This document shows, piece by piece, positions 21,348-32,497 of a DNA stretch of 64,000 nt. The notes beneath the pieces are model-generated. The model saw only the letters and a list, made by a program, of their open reading frames with translations, was not told the DNA's origin and did not search any database. The position numbers and the translations under genes were made by a program. The stretch covers positions 3,294,704-3,358,703 of the forward strand of contig NC_045139.1 in NCBI RefSeq assembly GCF_008831285.2, given 5' to 3'. Numbering within the stretch: the stretch's first letter is position 1; every line of letters begins with the position of its first letter. The stretch comes from Nymphaea colorata. Lineage: Eukaryota > Streptophyta > Magnoliopsida > Nymphaeales > Nymphaeaceae.

Positions 21348-22734
21348 TATATATATATAATTTGATACCAATAAAGAAACACCTGAATTGGCAGATGCAC
21401 TTCTCTGTGTGGAAGTCCAAAAATATAAAATCAGATGAAGTTTTAAATGGGTTGGTAAATGCATAGTGATTGAAAATGACAAGACGCTCGAACCAGACCG
21501 TCTTATGCTTACCCAGCGGTTGTCTGGAAGAGAATATGCACTGGCTGGAGGGATGTCAATTCTACTTAAGAACATTTTAGTGAATAGGAGGTTGACAATT
21601 TATCATTCGAAAAAAGAAAGACATGAAGCACTTCGTCGAAATTGGATATCCAGTCCAAATTGAAAAGAAAATCATACAACAAATCCATATCCAATTTACT
21701 AATCCAATCTAAATTTTTCTCACAATAGCTGACTAGTCTGAATCTGAGAATAAATCAAACATTAGATTAAGTCTGCACCAACGCAGGTCAATTCTGTTTT
21801 CATTGTGAAACTCAACCACCCAAAGAATAATTAAAATTTTGTATTAGTTCTAAACGGACCCGATTCAAATCCAACTGCTAGTTTGAACACTGATGTTCTT
21901 TTATATTATTTTTAAAACTTATGAGCCATCGACGTGATCTTTTATACTGCTTTAAAACTTATTTTTATTTAATAAATCTTACACATCACATTAATTTATT
22001 TTGTTTTTTTGACCATTGGCTTCATCAGCAGATTCTTGACACAGAAATTAAAAATGTGTTTGAATGACAATTCTTTCAACTTTCATTATATTCCAAAAAA
22101 AAATCAAAAATTTTTTAGTATACATGCTGACCAACTCGCTAAACAATACAAAATTAATTAGCTTAAGACAAATGACATTGACAATTCATAACACATAGAA
22201 CAAAGAAGATCAAAGAAATTAATTACAATCTCTTAGATGCTCTACAGTTTTAATCATCTTTGTTATGTTATCTTGAAATTGGTAATAACGCGATGCGTTT
22301 AATTTAGGGAGAGGTGACAAAATGAAAACTTACTATGGGAGACAAAGCATAACCAATCAACAAAGGCATAAAAGAAATAAAAGGGACATCAGAAAAAAAT
22401 AGCATTCAAAGCAAGAACCAAAAAAAATATAAAGAATAGTAACCATAACCAGAACAAAAGCACGAAAGGAAAGAAGGGAGAGAAAGAGGTAAAAAGAAGA
22501 AGAACTGACATTTTGCCTTACTGCCATCGTCAAATCCATCTGAATTTTGTAATTTTATGACCAATTCGTTCTTTTGTTTTTTTAATTACAGTAAGCACTT
22601 TACTTACACAATCTGTGTCATCTGACAATCGGATAGTACATTCTTCTTTTGTTTCCAAATTGATAGTGAACCCCAAGCACAAGTTTTAAGATGAACAGAT
22701 GTCCGACAAATCCATTTTAAATAAGTCCGATTAA
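21348..22734. other. Intergenic; repeat segment at 22514-22685 shared with 53815-54005
   Basis: No gene seen. The segment containing AAATCCATCTGAATTTTGTAA, TTAATTACAGTAAGCA and GAACCCCAAGCAC has a diverged direct copy at 53.8-54.0 kb. Confidence 0.45.
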
Positions 22735-23389
22735 AAGAAGGTGACTTGATTCCTCTTTAAGAGAAAAATTCAAGAGGTGAATCAAAGGCTCAATCGAAGG
22801 CTACAGGACAGATAGCAAAAGAGAAAAGATCATGCATTTTCCTTTTATATGCGAATGATTCTAAAGTTCCACCTTCTCTGCCTAATTCTGGAGATTCTAA
22901 AGTTCCATTTTCTATGAGTAACGTAATTTGGAGAGACAGAGCGGTTGGGTTAACAAGGACAGCGATCAAAATTTGGTCAAGCAGAGAAAAACGGTAGTAG
23001 TAGCATCTATAAATCTTTATGTGTTTTCCTATTAAGACACCCATCCTTCTTGAAGGGCGAATTTACACGTGGTAATCGTTCCATAAACAAGGTTCCTACA
23101 TGAAGAAAACAACTTCACCATGTTCTTCGTGTCCTATTTCATACCTGCTTTTAACTATGGCTGTCAGAATATTTGCATCTGGAAGAGTTACAAAGGACCA
23201 TGAGGATCACTTTCAGAATGAAGAATGATAAACGACAATGGAATAAATTTGAGGCGGTCTAATGGGATGAATCCATGGTCCCTAGTTCTAATTTTCTAAC
23301 AGTGCTCTTCAAGTTATGCACAGGAGAAAAGAAAATTAGGCATTAGGAATTAGAATCATGAACACTGAAAAGGTGAGAGAGGCGTGGAG
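22735..23389 (-). pseudogene. TNL intron 1 remnant cut by a copia LTR
   Basis: Collinear with intron 1 of the broken TNL at 26.35-27.08 kb: AGTGACTTGATTCC, AAATTCAAGAGGTGAATCAAA, the TTCTAAAGTTCCACCTTCTC block, CATCTATAAATCTTT and ACACTGAAAAGGTGA. Homology stops at the 23390 LTR just before the TIR exon would begin, and just short of exon 2 on the other side. It is non-coding debris of a further TNL copy. Confidence 0.75.
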
Positions 23390-23870
23390 TGTTGAGGCAA
23401 CAGCTAGCTTGTGGCGTGAGTGCGGAAGATACTTTCCCTTTACTGTTTTCCTTCTTTTGTTGTACTCAATTGTTCTCTTCATTATATCTTTGTAAGGTGA
23501 ACCAAAAGAGGATATCGAGAATGAAAAGAAAAGTCTGAGAAAGTTCACCCGTGGATGTAGGCAATAATAGCCGAACCACGTTAACTCTTGTGTGGTGTGA
23601 GATTACTGTTTTTTTTTCAATTCTTAATATGGTATCCGAGCAATGCCTTTAGATCGTGGGGTGTTCTATCTTTGTGTTGTCATGGCATTCAATACTAAAA
23701 TACATACATTCATCTTCATTCCCACCAAATAATAATGATGGTGGCTCTAGCAATTCCAAAGTTGTGATTCAAGAAAATCATCCTCTCAAGATCTCCACCA
23801 CTCTGTTTTCAAGCACTGATTATTACATCAGTTGGCACCAATTGGAACAGCAAAAGTGAAAATTTCTTAG
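23390..23870 (+). mobile_element. Copia 5' fragment: LTR, primer site and start of gag (+ strand)
   Basis: LTR of about 240 bp at 23390-23629 (TGTTGAGGCAAC...TTCTTAATA), followed by TGGTATCCGAGC, one mismatch from the usual initiator-Met primer site. A short leader and a degenerate gag start (NHPLKISTTLFSSTDYYISW) follow. Everything downstream is gone; the next sequence belongs to a different element in opposite orientation. Confidence 0.7.
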
Positions 23871-23879
23871 CTACTGAGA

Positions 23880-25773
23880 TCATATAATTTATAAGAATTT
23901 TAGCCAAAAGGATATCCTATAAATATGCATTTGTGAGAACGTGCATCAAACTTGTGAGATTTACCAATGTTATATGCATAACATAAACACCCAAAAACTC
24001 GAAGATGTTCATACCTAGGTTTCTTTTCATAGAGAATTTCATGAGGAGTTTTGTCGTGTAATGGTTGTGTGGGTAACCTTGTGCTTCCATTCTACCACTC
24101 CATTTTGTTTGCGGGGTGGCGATGCGAGAGTTTTGACGCTCTATTCCCTTATTATGTAATAAGGTTTCCATGGGGGATGAAAAGAATTCAGCCCCATTAT
24201 CGTTGTGAAATTTTTTAATGGTTGTAGAAAATTGATTTTCTACGAGGTTAAGGAATTTTTTTATGTAAAAATATGTTTTTGATTTGTGGCGCATAAGAAA
24301 AACCCATGTGCAACGGTTCACAATAGTAAGAAAATAATGGGCGCCCAAGAGTGAAGGTGTTTGATAGTCTCCCCATATGTCACAATGAACCAATTGAAAT
24401 ATGCTAGTAGTAGAGATAGAGCTATTTGGAAATGGCAAATGTGTTTGTTTGGCAAGATAGTGTACCCGTGATATTGACTTTGGGAGTCTTGGAATTCATG
24501 AATTCTTGAAATTGTTGGAAGAGATCTGAATTGGGAGAAGTTGACTGTTCGGGTTTGGTTGGGGTGTTGAGAGATGCCATACCAGTTGAGGACGAGTTTC
24601 CTTGTGGTTGCTGTTCTTGAACACCAAAGTTGCCCTTCTTAGGAAAGCCGTGTAGATGATAACATCAAGCCTTAGTGTGGCCTAATTGGCCACAGTGATC
24701 ACATTGAGGTCTAGGGCGTCCCATGGATCTGATGGAGTTATCATGACTTGTATCTTGGCGTCTTATGGCAGCTGCGGCAGAAATAGTGTCAGGCTGAAGT
24801 GGAACATGAAGCTCTCGCTGCCTTTCTTTTTGAACTAATAATGAATAAGCCTTGGAGGTGTCGGGTATTGGCTCCACAAGAAGGATCTGGCTGTGGATGG
24901 GACCATAACTTTCATTCAAGCCCACCAAAAACTGAATGAATCTATCACGTTCTTGCATTTCAATCAACTTCTTTATCGCTCCACAATCACATATTGGTGG
25001 AGTGATATATGCATCATATTCATCCCATAAACCTTTGATTTTTGTATAATAAATGCTTATAGGAGACTGACCTTGTTTGCAGTTGATGAATTTGATACAA
25101 GTGAGGAGCATTAGACTGCGTGAATCTGATTTTTAGCTCTTTCCAAACGAAAGCAGCTTCTTTAGCATATACGATTGTTGATATCAAGGACTTATGGATG
25201 GCATTGAGCAACCAGGAAATGACCATATTATTGCATCGTTCCCAAGATGTAACGAGAGACGCCAGGGATGTGGGCTTTGGTATGGAACCGTCGACGAAAC
25301 CCATCTTATTATTTGCTAAGAGAGCCATGGTCATGGCACGCCTCCATGTTTCATAGTTATCGCTAGTGAGAGGTTGAGAAACAAGGCAGACACCGGGATT
25401 GTCAAAGTGGTGCAAGTAAAACGGACTGTCATCTTGGACAGTGGTTTCTGATCTTGAAAGGACCCAACAGCTCCTTGGGTTTCTGCCATGGATGAGATTT
25501 AGAGTCCCTTTGGCTCTTATACCTTGTTAAATGGTAGAGAGAGGGAAAAGGGAAGAGAGAGGGGGAAAGAGTAAAGATGAAAGAATTCTTCATTTCATGT
25601 TGAAATCCTTACCCAACGCAAGGTATTTATACAGAATTGAATGTTTATCCTTTCTATTTACTCGTTTGTACAACAGAATAATGGATAAGGCAAGATAGAG
25701 GATCACTGCCCAATTTGTTTCCTGAAATCATGATGTTGCCGATTCTGATACGATACTTGTGTAACGTCTAACA
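23880..25773 (-). mobile_element. Second copia element, degenerate, 5' LTR plus gag and integrase pieces
   Basis: The LTR at 25525-25773 (249 bp, TGTTA...TAACA) sits inside the NB-ARC exon of a TNL pseudogene. Beside it lies AGGTATAAGAGCC, a worn primer site. Gag reads LTSDNYETWRRAMTMAL, then LWDEYDAY, then a zinc knuckle CDHCGQLGHTKA ending in TGA where Trp or similar would be. Integrase pieces (HCDIWGDY, HNDNGAEFF) lie at 23917-24438. Protease, RT and RNase H are missing and gag is frameshifted near 25.1 kb. Old and non-functional. Confidence 0.85.
25525..25773 (-). repeat. LTR of the second copia element
   Basis: Perfect TGTTA/TAACA termini; GATTC follows at 25774-25778 as the expected target duplication. 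No matching 3' LTR was found to the left. Confidence 0.7.
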
Positions 25774-27561
25774 GATTCTTATTTATCCAATTCTTCAAGC
25801 ATACAAATCGCTTCCTCCTGCAATCCTGCCAATCCCAGGACCCCCACTTGCCTTGTGGTGATGATAATTCTACTTCCTGGAGCAAACCAGCTTATGTCGC
25901 CAGTCAATGCAGCAAGCTGTTTTTTGTCGTCGACATCATCAAGAACAAGAAGAACACTCTTCAAACCAATGATCTTCTTAATCTTTTGGGTCGCTGGACT
26001 TTGGGTTTTTATCTCCACTTTATCTTTGTCTTTGCAAATATCTTGAATGAGCTGTTTTTGAAGATGGACGAGTTCTGAGTTCGATTCTTTCCTTACATTT
26101 TCAATGAATCTACTAGCTCCAAACGAGTGACGATTTCTGTTATAGATGGCCCTGGCAAGTGTTGTTTCCCCACACCACCAATGCCGTGGATTCCAACGAT
26201 CCGGGCGATTAAAGTCTAGACACTTCAGCATCTTTTCAACACGCGTCCCAAGACCAACAAGGTATTATTTCTCGTAAAGGGGCAACTTGGTTACTAAAAT
26301 ACTCTGCATGTCTGCAGTGATTGAATTGACAAGCTCCTCTTGATCTCTGCAAAAGGAGATTAATAAGAAAGTGACTTGATTCCTGTTCGGGAGAAAAATT
26401 CAAGAGGTGAATCAAAGGCTCAATCGAAGGCTTCAGGTTTCAGGACAACATTAAACATGAGAGAAGAAAACATACTTCCACAGACAAATAGCAAAAGAGA
26501 AAAGACCATGCATTTTCCTGTTATATGCGAAAGATTCTAAAGTTCCACCTTCTCTGCCCAATTCTGGAGGTCCAAAAGTTCCATTTTCTATGCCTAACTT
26601 AATTTATGCGTAACTTAATTTGGAGACACAAAGTGGTTGGACAGCGATCAAAATTTGGCCAAGCACAGAAAAGCTGCAGCAGTAGCATCTATAAATCTTT
26701 TCATGTTTTCCTGGTAAGACACCCATCCTTCTTGAAAGGTGAATTTACGTGTGGTAATCGTACCAAAAACAAGGTTCCTACATGAATAAAACAACTTCGC
26801 CATGTTCTTCGTGTCCAATTTCATACCTGCTTTCTATTTGTGTCCGTGGCTGTCAGAATATGTTTATCTGTCAGAGTTACAAAGGACCATGAGTATCAGT
26901 TTCAGAATGAAGAATGATAAACAACACTGGAATAAATTTGAGGCGCTCTCATGGGATAAATCCATGGTCCTTAGTTCTAATTTTCTAACAGTCCTCTTCA
27001 GTTATGCACAGGACAAAAAAAAAAATTAGGCATTCGGAATTAGGACCATCAACACTGAAAAGGTGATAGAGGCGTGCAGTACCCATTGTAGCTCTTTAGT
27101 TCAAAGCCGGAAATTCCTCCAACATATGTCAGTGCGTGCTTCCATCCATCGACCTCGCTCAAGCTGTCCCTCCTTTCCGTCTGGTGCTTCTGAGAGGCAG
27201 CTTCAAATGGCCGCTCTGACACACCTTACGTCTTTTGGATCGACGTCAAAAAAGACGGGAATAATCTGCCTGTCTTGCCCACCATCTTGGCAACTTCTCT
27301 TAAACACCAATGCGATTCGGTAGCGCTTGGAGAAGATAGGAACCAAGATCTTGGACCTGCTTATGGCCTCCAATATCTCCCCAATTCTATCTCCCTTGGG
27401 CAAATCTTGCTCATCAAAGTAGGCGTGTATGCCCTGTAGCTCGAGGATATGATGGAACAATCCAGTGAAATTATGGCGGATGTCTTCTCCTCGAAAGCAT
27501 GGAAACTCCTGGACAACGACAACTTCGAAGGCCCTGTTTTGTTGCTCAGCATTGATGCCAT
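25774..27561 (-). pseudogene. TNL pseudogene: broken TIR exon and 5' part of the NB-ARC exon
   Basis: TIR exon at about 27090-27561: the ATG frame starts MASMLSNKTGPSK, but a deletion joins SRSFHA directly to the FRGEDIRHN region, shifting frame and removing the first beta strand (YDVFLSF in intact copies). The region of the catalytic Glu (SKWCLxEV) is also deleted and frameshifted. The NB-ARC exon starts at 26346 with an intact acceptor. It keeps FIENVRKE, SVLLVLDDVDD and GSRIIITTRQ, but has stops near LYEK and a frameshift across the P-loop. A copia LTR ends it at 25773, before the GLPL and MHD motifs. No LRR part follows. Confidence 0.9.
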
Positions 27562-28807
27562 CTTCCGAAACGAAGGTCTCGCTGTGCTGTCTAGGTGTAA
27601 TAACGGTGGATGGAGTCATTTATCAACAAAGGAGGGCAAGGAACTTTCCTCGTTTCCCGAGTAACTCTTGTTCAAATTCCAAAACAGCTTCCACCAGCGA
27701 CTTTCAATTTTCAGTCATTTCTTTAGTTCATTCGTCCAAGTCATGTTACATTTCTTAGTTCTTAGCCAATCACCTTATAATTTACCAAACACAAAATCCT
27801 GTTAAAGTATGATAAAGGGTAAAGTGCATTATCTAAAAGAAATTTCAATTTTCCATTCTTAAGGTCATACGCTGCAAAATAAAAGTTACACACTGCAAAA
27901 GATTTGAAGATTTGAACCTCAAAAAACACACTCAACATTTGATGGTTAAAAAAAAAAACTAGCTTCAGCTCCTAATTTTATTCTATCAAGTGCTAGTTCT
28001 CTTAAGTGCGTTTGAATGCAGGTTGAAGCATTGTAGATGAGGGGAAATCATATGGATCTCCCTTCCCCCATCAAGTATACAAAAGAATTTTACCTAGTTT
28101 TTAGTGTCATTCCCATTGAAAGTTACCATGTTCCGACGCTTTGCGCAGGTAAATATAACGTGGCTTGTTAGAGCATGTTGTACTTTTATTTTACTAAAGC
28201 TGGTTAGGTATGCTGATGCACAAAATTTCGTGCACCAATAGGGTCAACCATGAAAATGACTTCATTTAAATAAGAAAAGAAAACTTTTTGTAAGAATAAA
28301 AGATGAAATTGAAAAAAGTAAAAAGATTTAAAAGGACGTTTTTTTAGTAATTTTTCTTGTGGTTTCCACCATCTTCCATGCATTCATTTGGTACCAAATT
28401 AGACGAAGAAACATCATAAGTTTAATCGATTCCACCAACGGGCATTAGCTGCCACAATTTCGAAGCTATAAATGCATCGGTTTCCATTCACTTGGCCAAA
28501 AATATAGATACAGAAAGAAAATTGATCTGGCTGCTCACTAAACTGAACTGCTTGCAAAGCTTCAGCTTCTACACGACAAGGCCCAGATGGAGATGGGATG
28601 CATTCTCTAGCTTCAGCCGGGCTTTATGTTCATCCTGCTATCTGACCTCACTCTGCACCTTCAAGCCCAAGTACCAGAATCTCCTCTCCATCTATCCACC
28701 CATAACTTTATTGACTTCTCATTTTCAATTTTCCAAACAATATTTTCCTCTATACACTGTCAACCCAATCCCATACAACGCCATCCCATGAGCCCTTCCG
28801 GGGCTTC
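27562..28807. other. 5' flank of the TNL pseudogene and intergenic DNA
   Basis: 27590-27660 is conserved with the leaders of the two intact TNLs (GATAAATGACTCCATCC, AAACGAGGAAAGTT). No coding signal was found in the rest. Confidence 0.5.
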
Positions 28808-29340
28808 TAAGAGTGTCGTTACACAAAAAATTATAAAGAAAATCCATGGAAAAGAACAATGTTTTGGTGTTTCTCACCATATTTTTTGGTTGCCAATTAT
28901 TAAAAAATGGTTTTATGGACATTGATGAAAGGATATGATAATTACAATTTCTTGAAAAATCTTATTGTACATTGAAAAAAAAAGTTATTTTTTGTGTGAA
29001 TTGATTGGAAAAGGAAAGTGGCAGGAAGTTTTCCTTCAGTTTCTCCACTCTTATTTGCTCTTTGTTCTTGTTTACTTCGGGTACGAATATACAATTATAG
29101 TCCCTTAGTGACGATGGAAAGTAAAGCAACGTTGGATGGGACTCCATTATCTTCGAAAGAGCTGTTAACTTTCGAGTGACTTGGTGACAACAGAACGCTT
29201 CAAATCAATCTCTTCTGCACCATTAAGGTTGCAGGTTTGGTCTCTCCTTCAAGAAATGAAAAATTATTCAGATAGAACATACTCCTGCAGATCTTGACCT
29301 CCAGCAACTGCCTTTCTTTCTCAACATAAATGATGAGTTT
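28808..29340. repeat. TNL upstream duplicated block, copy 1
   Basis: Shares GTCGTTACACAAAAAATTATAA, TTATTGTACATTGAAAAA, GGAAGTTTTCCTTC, ATCTTCGAAA, AAGGTTGCAGGTTTGGTCTC and CAGATCTTGA with 40.1-40.6, 50.17-50.64 and 51.28-51.69 kb. It travels with the TNLs as part of a larger duplicated unit; no gene in it. Confidence 0.65.
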
Positions 29341-30430
29341 GAACTGAAGCAGCCGTGTGAGCCTGGGGCATTGGATCTAGTCAATATTTGCTTGATTCAT
29401 GGCTCAGCCAATGGATCGAGTCTAGTCTTCGGCATGTGAATAGTCATCCCCTAATTTCTCATGCCTCTGGAGTTTGGGCTGTGTGGCTCCACTAAAACCA
29501 GCATTATTTAGTTTAATTAATTAATTAATTAATTAATTATATATATATATACATATATATATATTGGTAAGCTCAGATAATTTAATTTATCATGTATTGT
29601 CAAAGGGGAAGCGCGATTCCTGTCTAATGGACCATGGTCCACTTGCTTATGCTCATCAACCAATAACCATTATTTTGTTGACTGTATCCGAACCATATTA
29701 CATCATACATTTCAGGTAACAGTAATTTGTGTCAAACATATCGGTTTATATTTTAAACTTTTTCTTGAGTTTGGGACTGAGTTAATAAATTGTAATTTAA
29801 ATTTCAAGGAGCATAGCTGATGGAATAAAGGCGGACCATTAGTTCGATTCCAATAAGCATTCTCTCTTTAACTGCAAATTCTGCTTTTCAAAAACGGATC
29901 TTTTGGGGGGACCAACTTTTTGGACCTACTGTTCAAAGGACTCTCGCGTTTGCGTCGGTCTTCCTACCTTTATTATCAAAGAATCACACTTTCATTTACT
30001 TGGAGTCTCACCTTTGCGGGAAACTATCAAAGAAAGGATTGCCACTGTTGCCAGTCCCTTGGGCTCATTTGGGATTTTAGTTTGTTACTTTAAATTATTT
30101 CAAATTCATCAATTAATCGAGCAGTTCGCCCAAGGGCTACAAAACTTGACTGGAATTTTTTTTCTCTTTGTTTTTTAATCTTGAGAGGAGTATTTTTAGC
30201 AAAAAACATGCATTATATGGCTAATTTTCACACTTATGTGTGTTTTTTTTTCTTAGGCCTCTGGCCTTCAAATCACTGTAGAAAGGGAACTTGGACTCAA
30301 AACTCCAGAAACGGTTCACGGCAGAACAAAAATAGAACATCAATCCATCTGAACAGGTGGAACAACTTTTACAGGTCCTTACACATGATGTGGTAGGTGG
30401 AATAAGTTCCACCTGACAACAGCAAAACAT
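29341..30430. other. Intergenic upstream DNA with TTAA and TA repeats
   Basis: (TTAA)n and (TA)n at 29510-29565. The segment at 30120-30260 (GCAGTTCGCCCAAGGGCTAC...GAGGAGTATTTTTAGCAAA) matches 52220-52430 upstream of the second intact TNL. No gene seen. Confidence 0.5.
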
Positions 30431-30435
30431 CCTTC

Positions 30436-30745
30436 CCTTCATGCTGAACCTGAAGCAAGCTGTGTGAAGAGCATGTCAGGAACACTTCCTGTCATGGAGA
30501 TGGCAGAGTAGGGATCAGTTGGTCCTACTTGACTGGCTTTAGCATGGTGTCGTTCCTGGGCTCTGGTATTGGCCTGACAATGTGCAGTATTCACTTGGCC
30601 TTCTTCATCAGCTTGCCAAACTCCCATTGTTTGCTCTGGTAAATATTATCTTTTGTCAATAAAACTCAGGGAATGATCCCCGCAGTCTTTTCCCGGGCGC
30701 TCCACCAGACAACTACCCGTACTAAATGTCTGGCATTTTGATACC
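30436..30745 (-). mobile_element. Possible LTR-retrotransposon leader remnant
   Basis: The minus strand has ATGGTATCAAAATGCC, close to a copia primer site, followed by a leader and a 60-codon frame starting MGVWQADEEGQVNT. No retroelement domain follows and no LTR was identified, so this is a weak call. Confidence 0.3.
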
Positions 30746-30774
30746 ATGTATCCAAACACGGCCTTAAAGTAAAA

Positions 30775-32053
30775 AGGGTCAATGTTTTGTATTGAGCTAA
30801 AACTTCATGAGAAGATCGCACGGATATCTCCTAATCATGGCTTTTACTTCACACCTAAAAGGGCGATGCAAGCAGCCGGCGGGTTAACAGGTTAGGTTCA
30901 CAGGGAATACAGGGAAGATCGCAGCAGAGGCGCATGTTCTGTTCTCTCTTTTCTCTGGTAAAAATTTTGTGGTTCTGTTTTCGTCACCCCTTTGTGTGAG
31001 CCATCTGCTGGCACGACAACTTATGTAACTGTGTGGTTCTCCTCTAATTCAGGCAAAAGACATCAGTTGAGACTGTACTTGGGCAGGGAAGACTCTAGTT
31101 GACGAGCGTATTGCATCGCACCCAGGTTAGTTCAAAGCTCCAGGAACAAGGGGAAAGGAGAAAGGGCTTCGGCCTTTTCCATGCTCTCTCTTCTCCGAAA
31201 TTTGTTTTAAATAAATGTCTTCCATTGTGAAGATCACCACTTTCTGCTGCCATGTCATCCAACACTAAAAAAGATCTTAGAACTCACCCAACAAAGAAAA
31301 TTCGAACTAGCAATATGCTTCAAATTCTAAAATGATGCGCTCAGATGCAGATGCAATTCAGGCACCGCTAGTTCAAGTCACCCAGCTGCTTAGGAACACG
31401 AATCAAGCCATACCAAGTTGCTAATGAAAACACACCGACAACCAGACGAGGATCTTAAGAAACCGAAGCTAGTCATGACGTGATCTCTACTCCTTCACAT
31501 GATAGTAGACAAACTTGATTTGCAGCTTTGAAAGCATAAAATGATATTCCTTCTTATTTTATAGGTAAACCAATATCGGTAGCTAGAACATACTAAGTTA
31601 TGCCAATAGAATTATTCTCTGGATATTCACCTCCCAATCATATCTCAACTTGTTAATCCAACTGCCTCACTAGTTAAAATTGTGCTTCAAACTTATTCAG
31701 TAACGATGAAATCCTGGTCCTCACTTATTCTCAACCCATTTTATAAATCGCCAAGAACGATAAAATTGATCTTCTGAACTGGAAGAGTGTTACTCGGATA
31801 TCACATATAGTAAGTATATTACTCCTAAAATCAATTGTTTTATCATAGCAATGTGAAATACAATTAGGTCCATTCTTCTCTTTTTGTCAGTGCACCATCA
31901 TCAAGGCACCGTCTGTCAAAGGGAGATATAACATGATCCCATTGTTCAAATAGTGTAAAATAGATTTGCTCATGTGTTCCAAGCAGAAGGTTGATTGAAG
32001 GACTACTTTCTTACAGAAGACCAGGCATGCATGAGAGGGCGAGATTAATCCAT
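30775..32053. other. Intergenic; 30775-30880 matches 52440-52540
   Basis: AATGTTTTGTATTGAGCTAAAA and TTTAATCACGGCTTTT-like sequence links this to the DNA upstream of the second intact TNL. The rest up to the TNL stop codon shows no gene. Confidence 0.45.
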
Positions 32054-32497
32054 TCACATCATCGAAGTGGCAAGGTCATCGTCTGGTTCTGGTGTGAGAG
32101 ATTGACGAAACCATGCATCCACTCGTCGCAGCGAGAAAGGTAGTGAGCATGATACGCACAGCATTTCTACCCCATTGGATTCATCGATACTCGCTGCCTT
32201 CACCCTTAGCTGCTCATTGATCTCATCTTCCTTCTTAAAACTTGCTGTGTATGAATTTTTGTAGGGGCCTACATCAACAGCATCAACATATAGCACACTA
32301 TCTTTTGAGACTTTGATCTCAAGGAGACGAGAAGGGACGAACTCAGGCTGGTCTCCACTGGCAATGATTTTTTCAACATACAGGGGCTCCCTGCCCATGC
32401 GCCCCCCTCTTGGAAAGGGAAGAGATACTGTGTTGACGACGTTGTCCTGATATTCCTTGCAAATGCTGAATGCCTCCAGATCATGGAACGTTGCCTC
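32054..32497 (-). other. Domain Y exon of the first intact TNL (C-terminal)
   Basis: 147 residues plus stop. Starts EATFHDLEAFSI, has SLPFPRGGRMGREPL, LEIKVSKDSVLYVDA, SYTASFKKEDEINEQLRV and DAWFRQSL. Conserved in the neighbour (SLPFPRGGRMRSEPL, SYTAKFGKDDEINRRLRV, ADIWFRT) and recognisable in the remnant at 294-506. The SYTxxFxxxDEINE motif resembles CYTINFGxxDKINE of domain X. Family not recognised. Confidence 0.8.
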
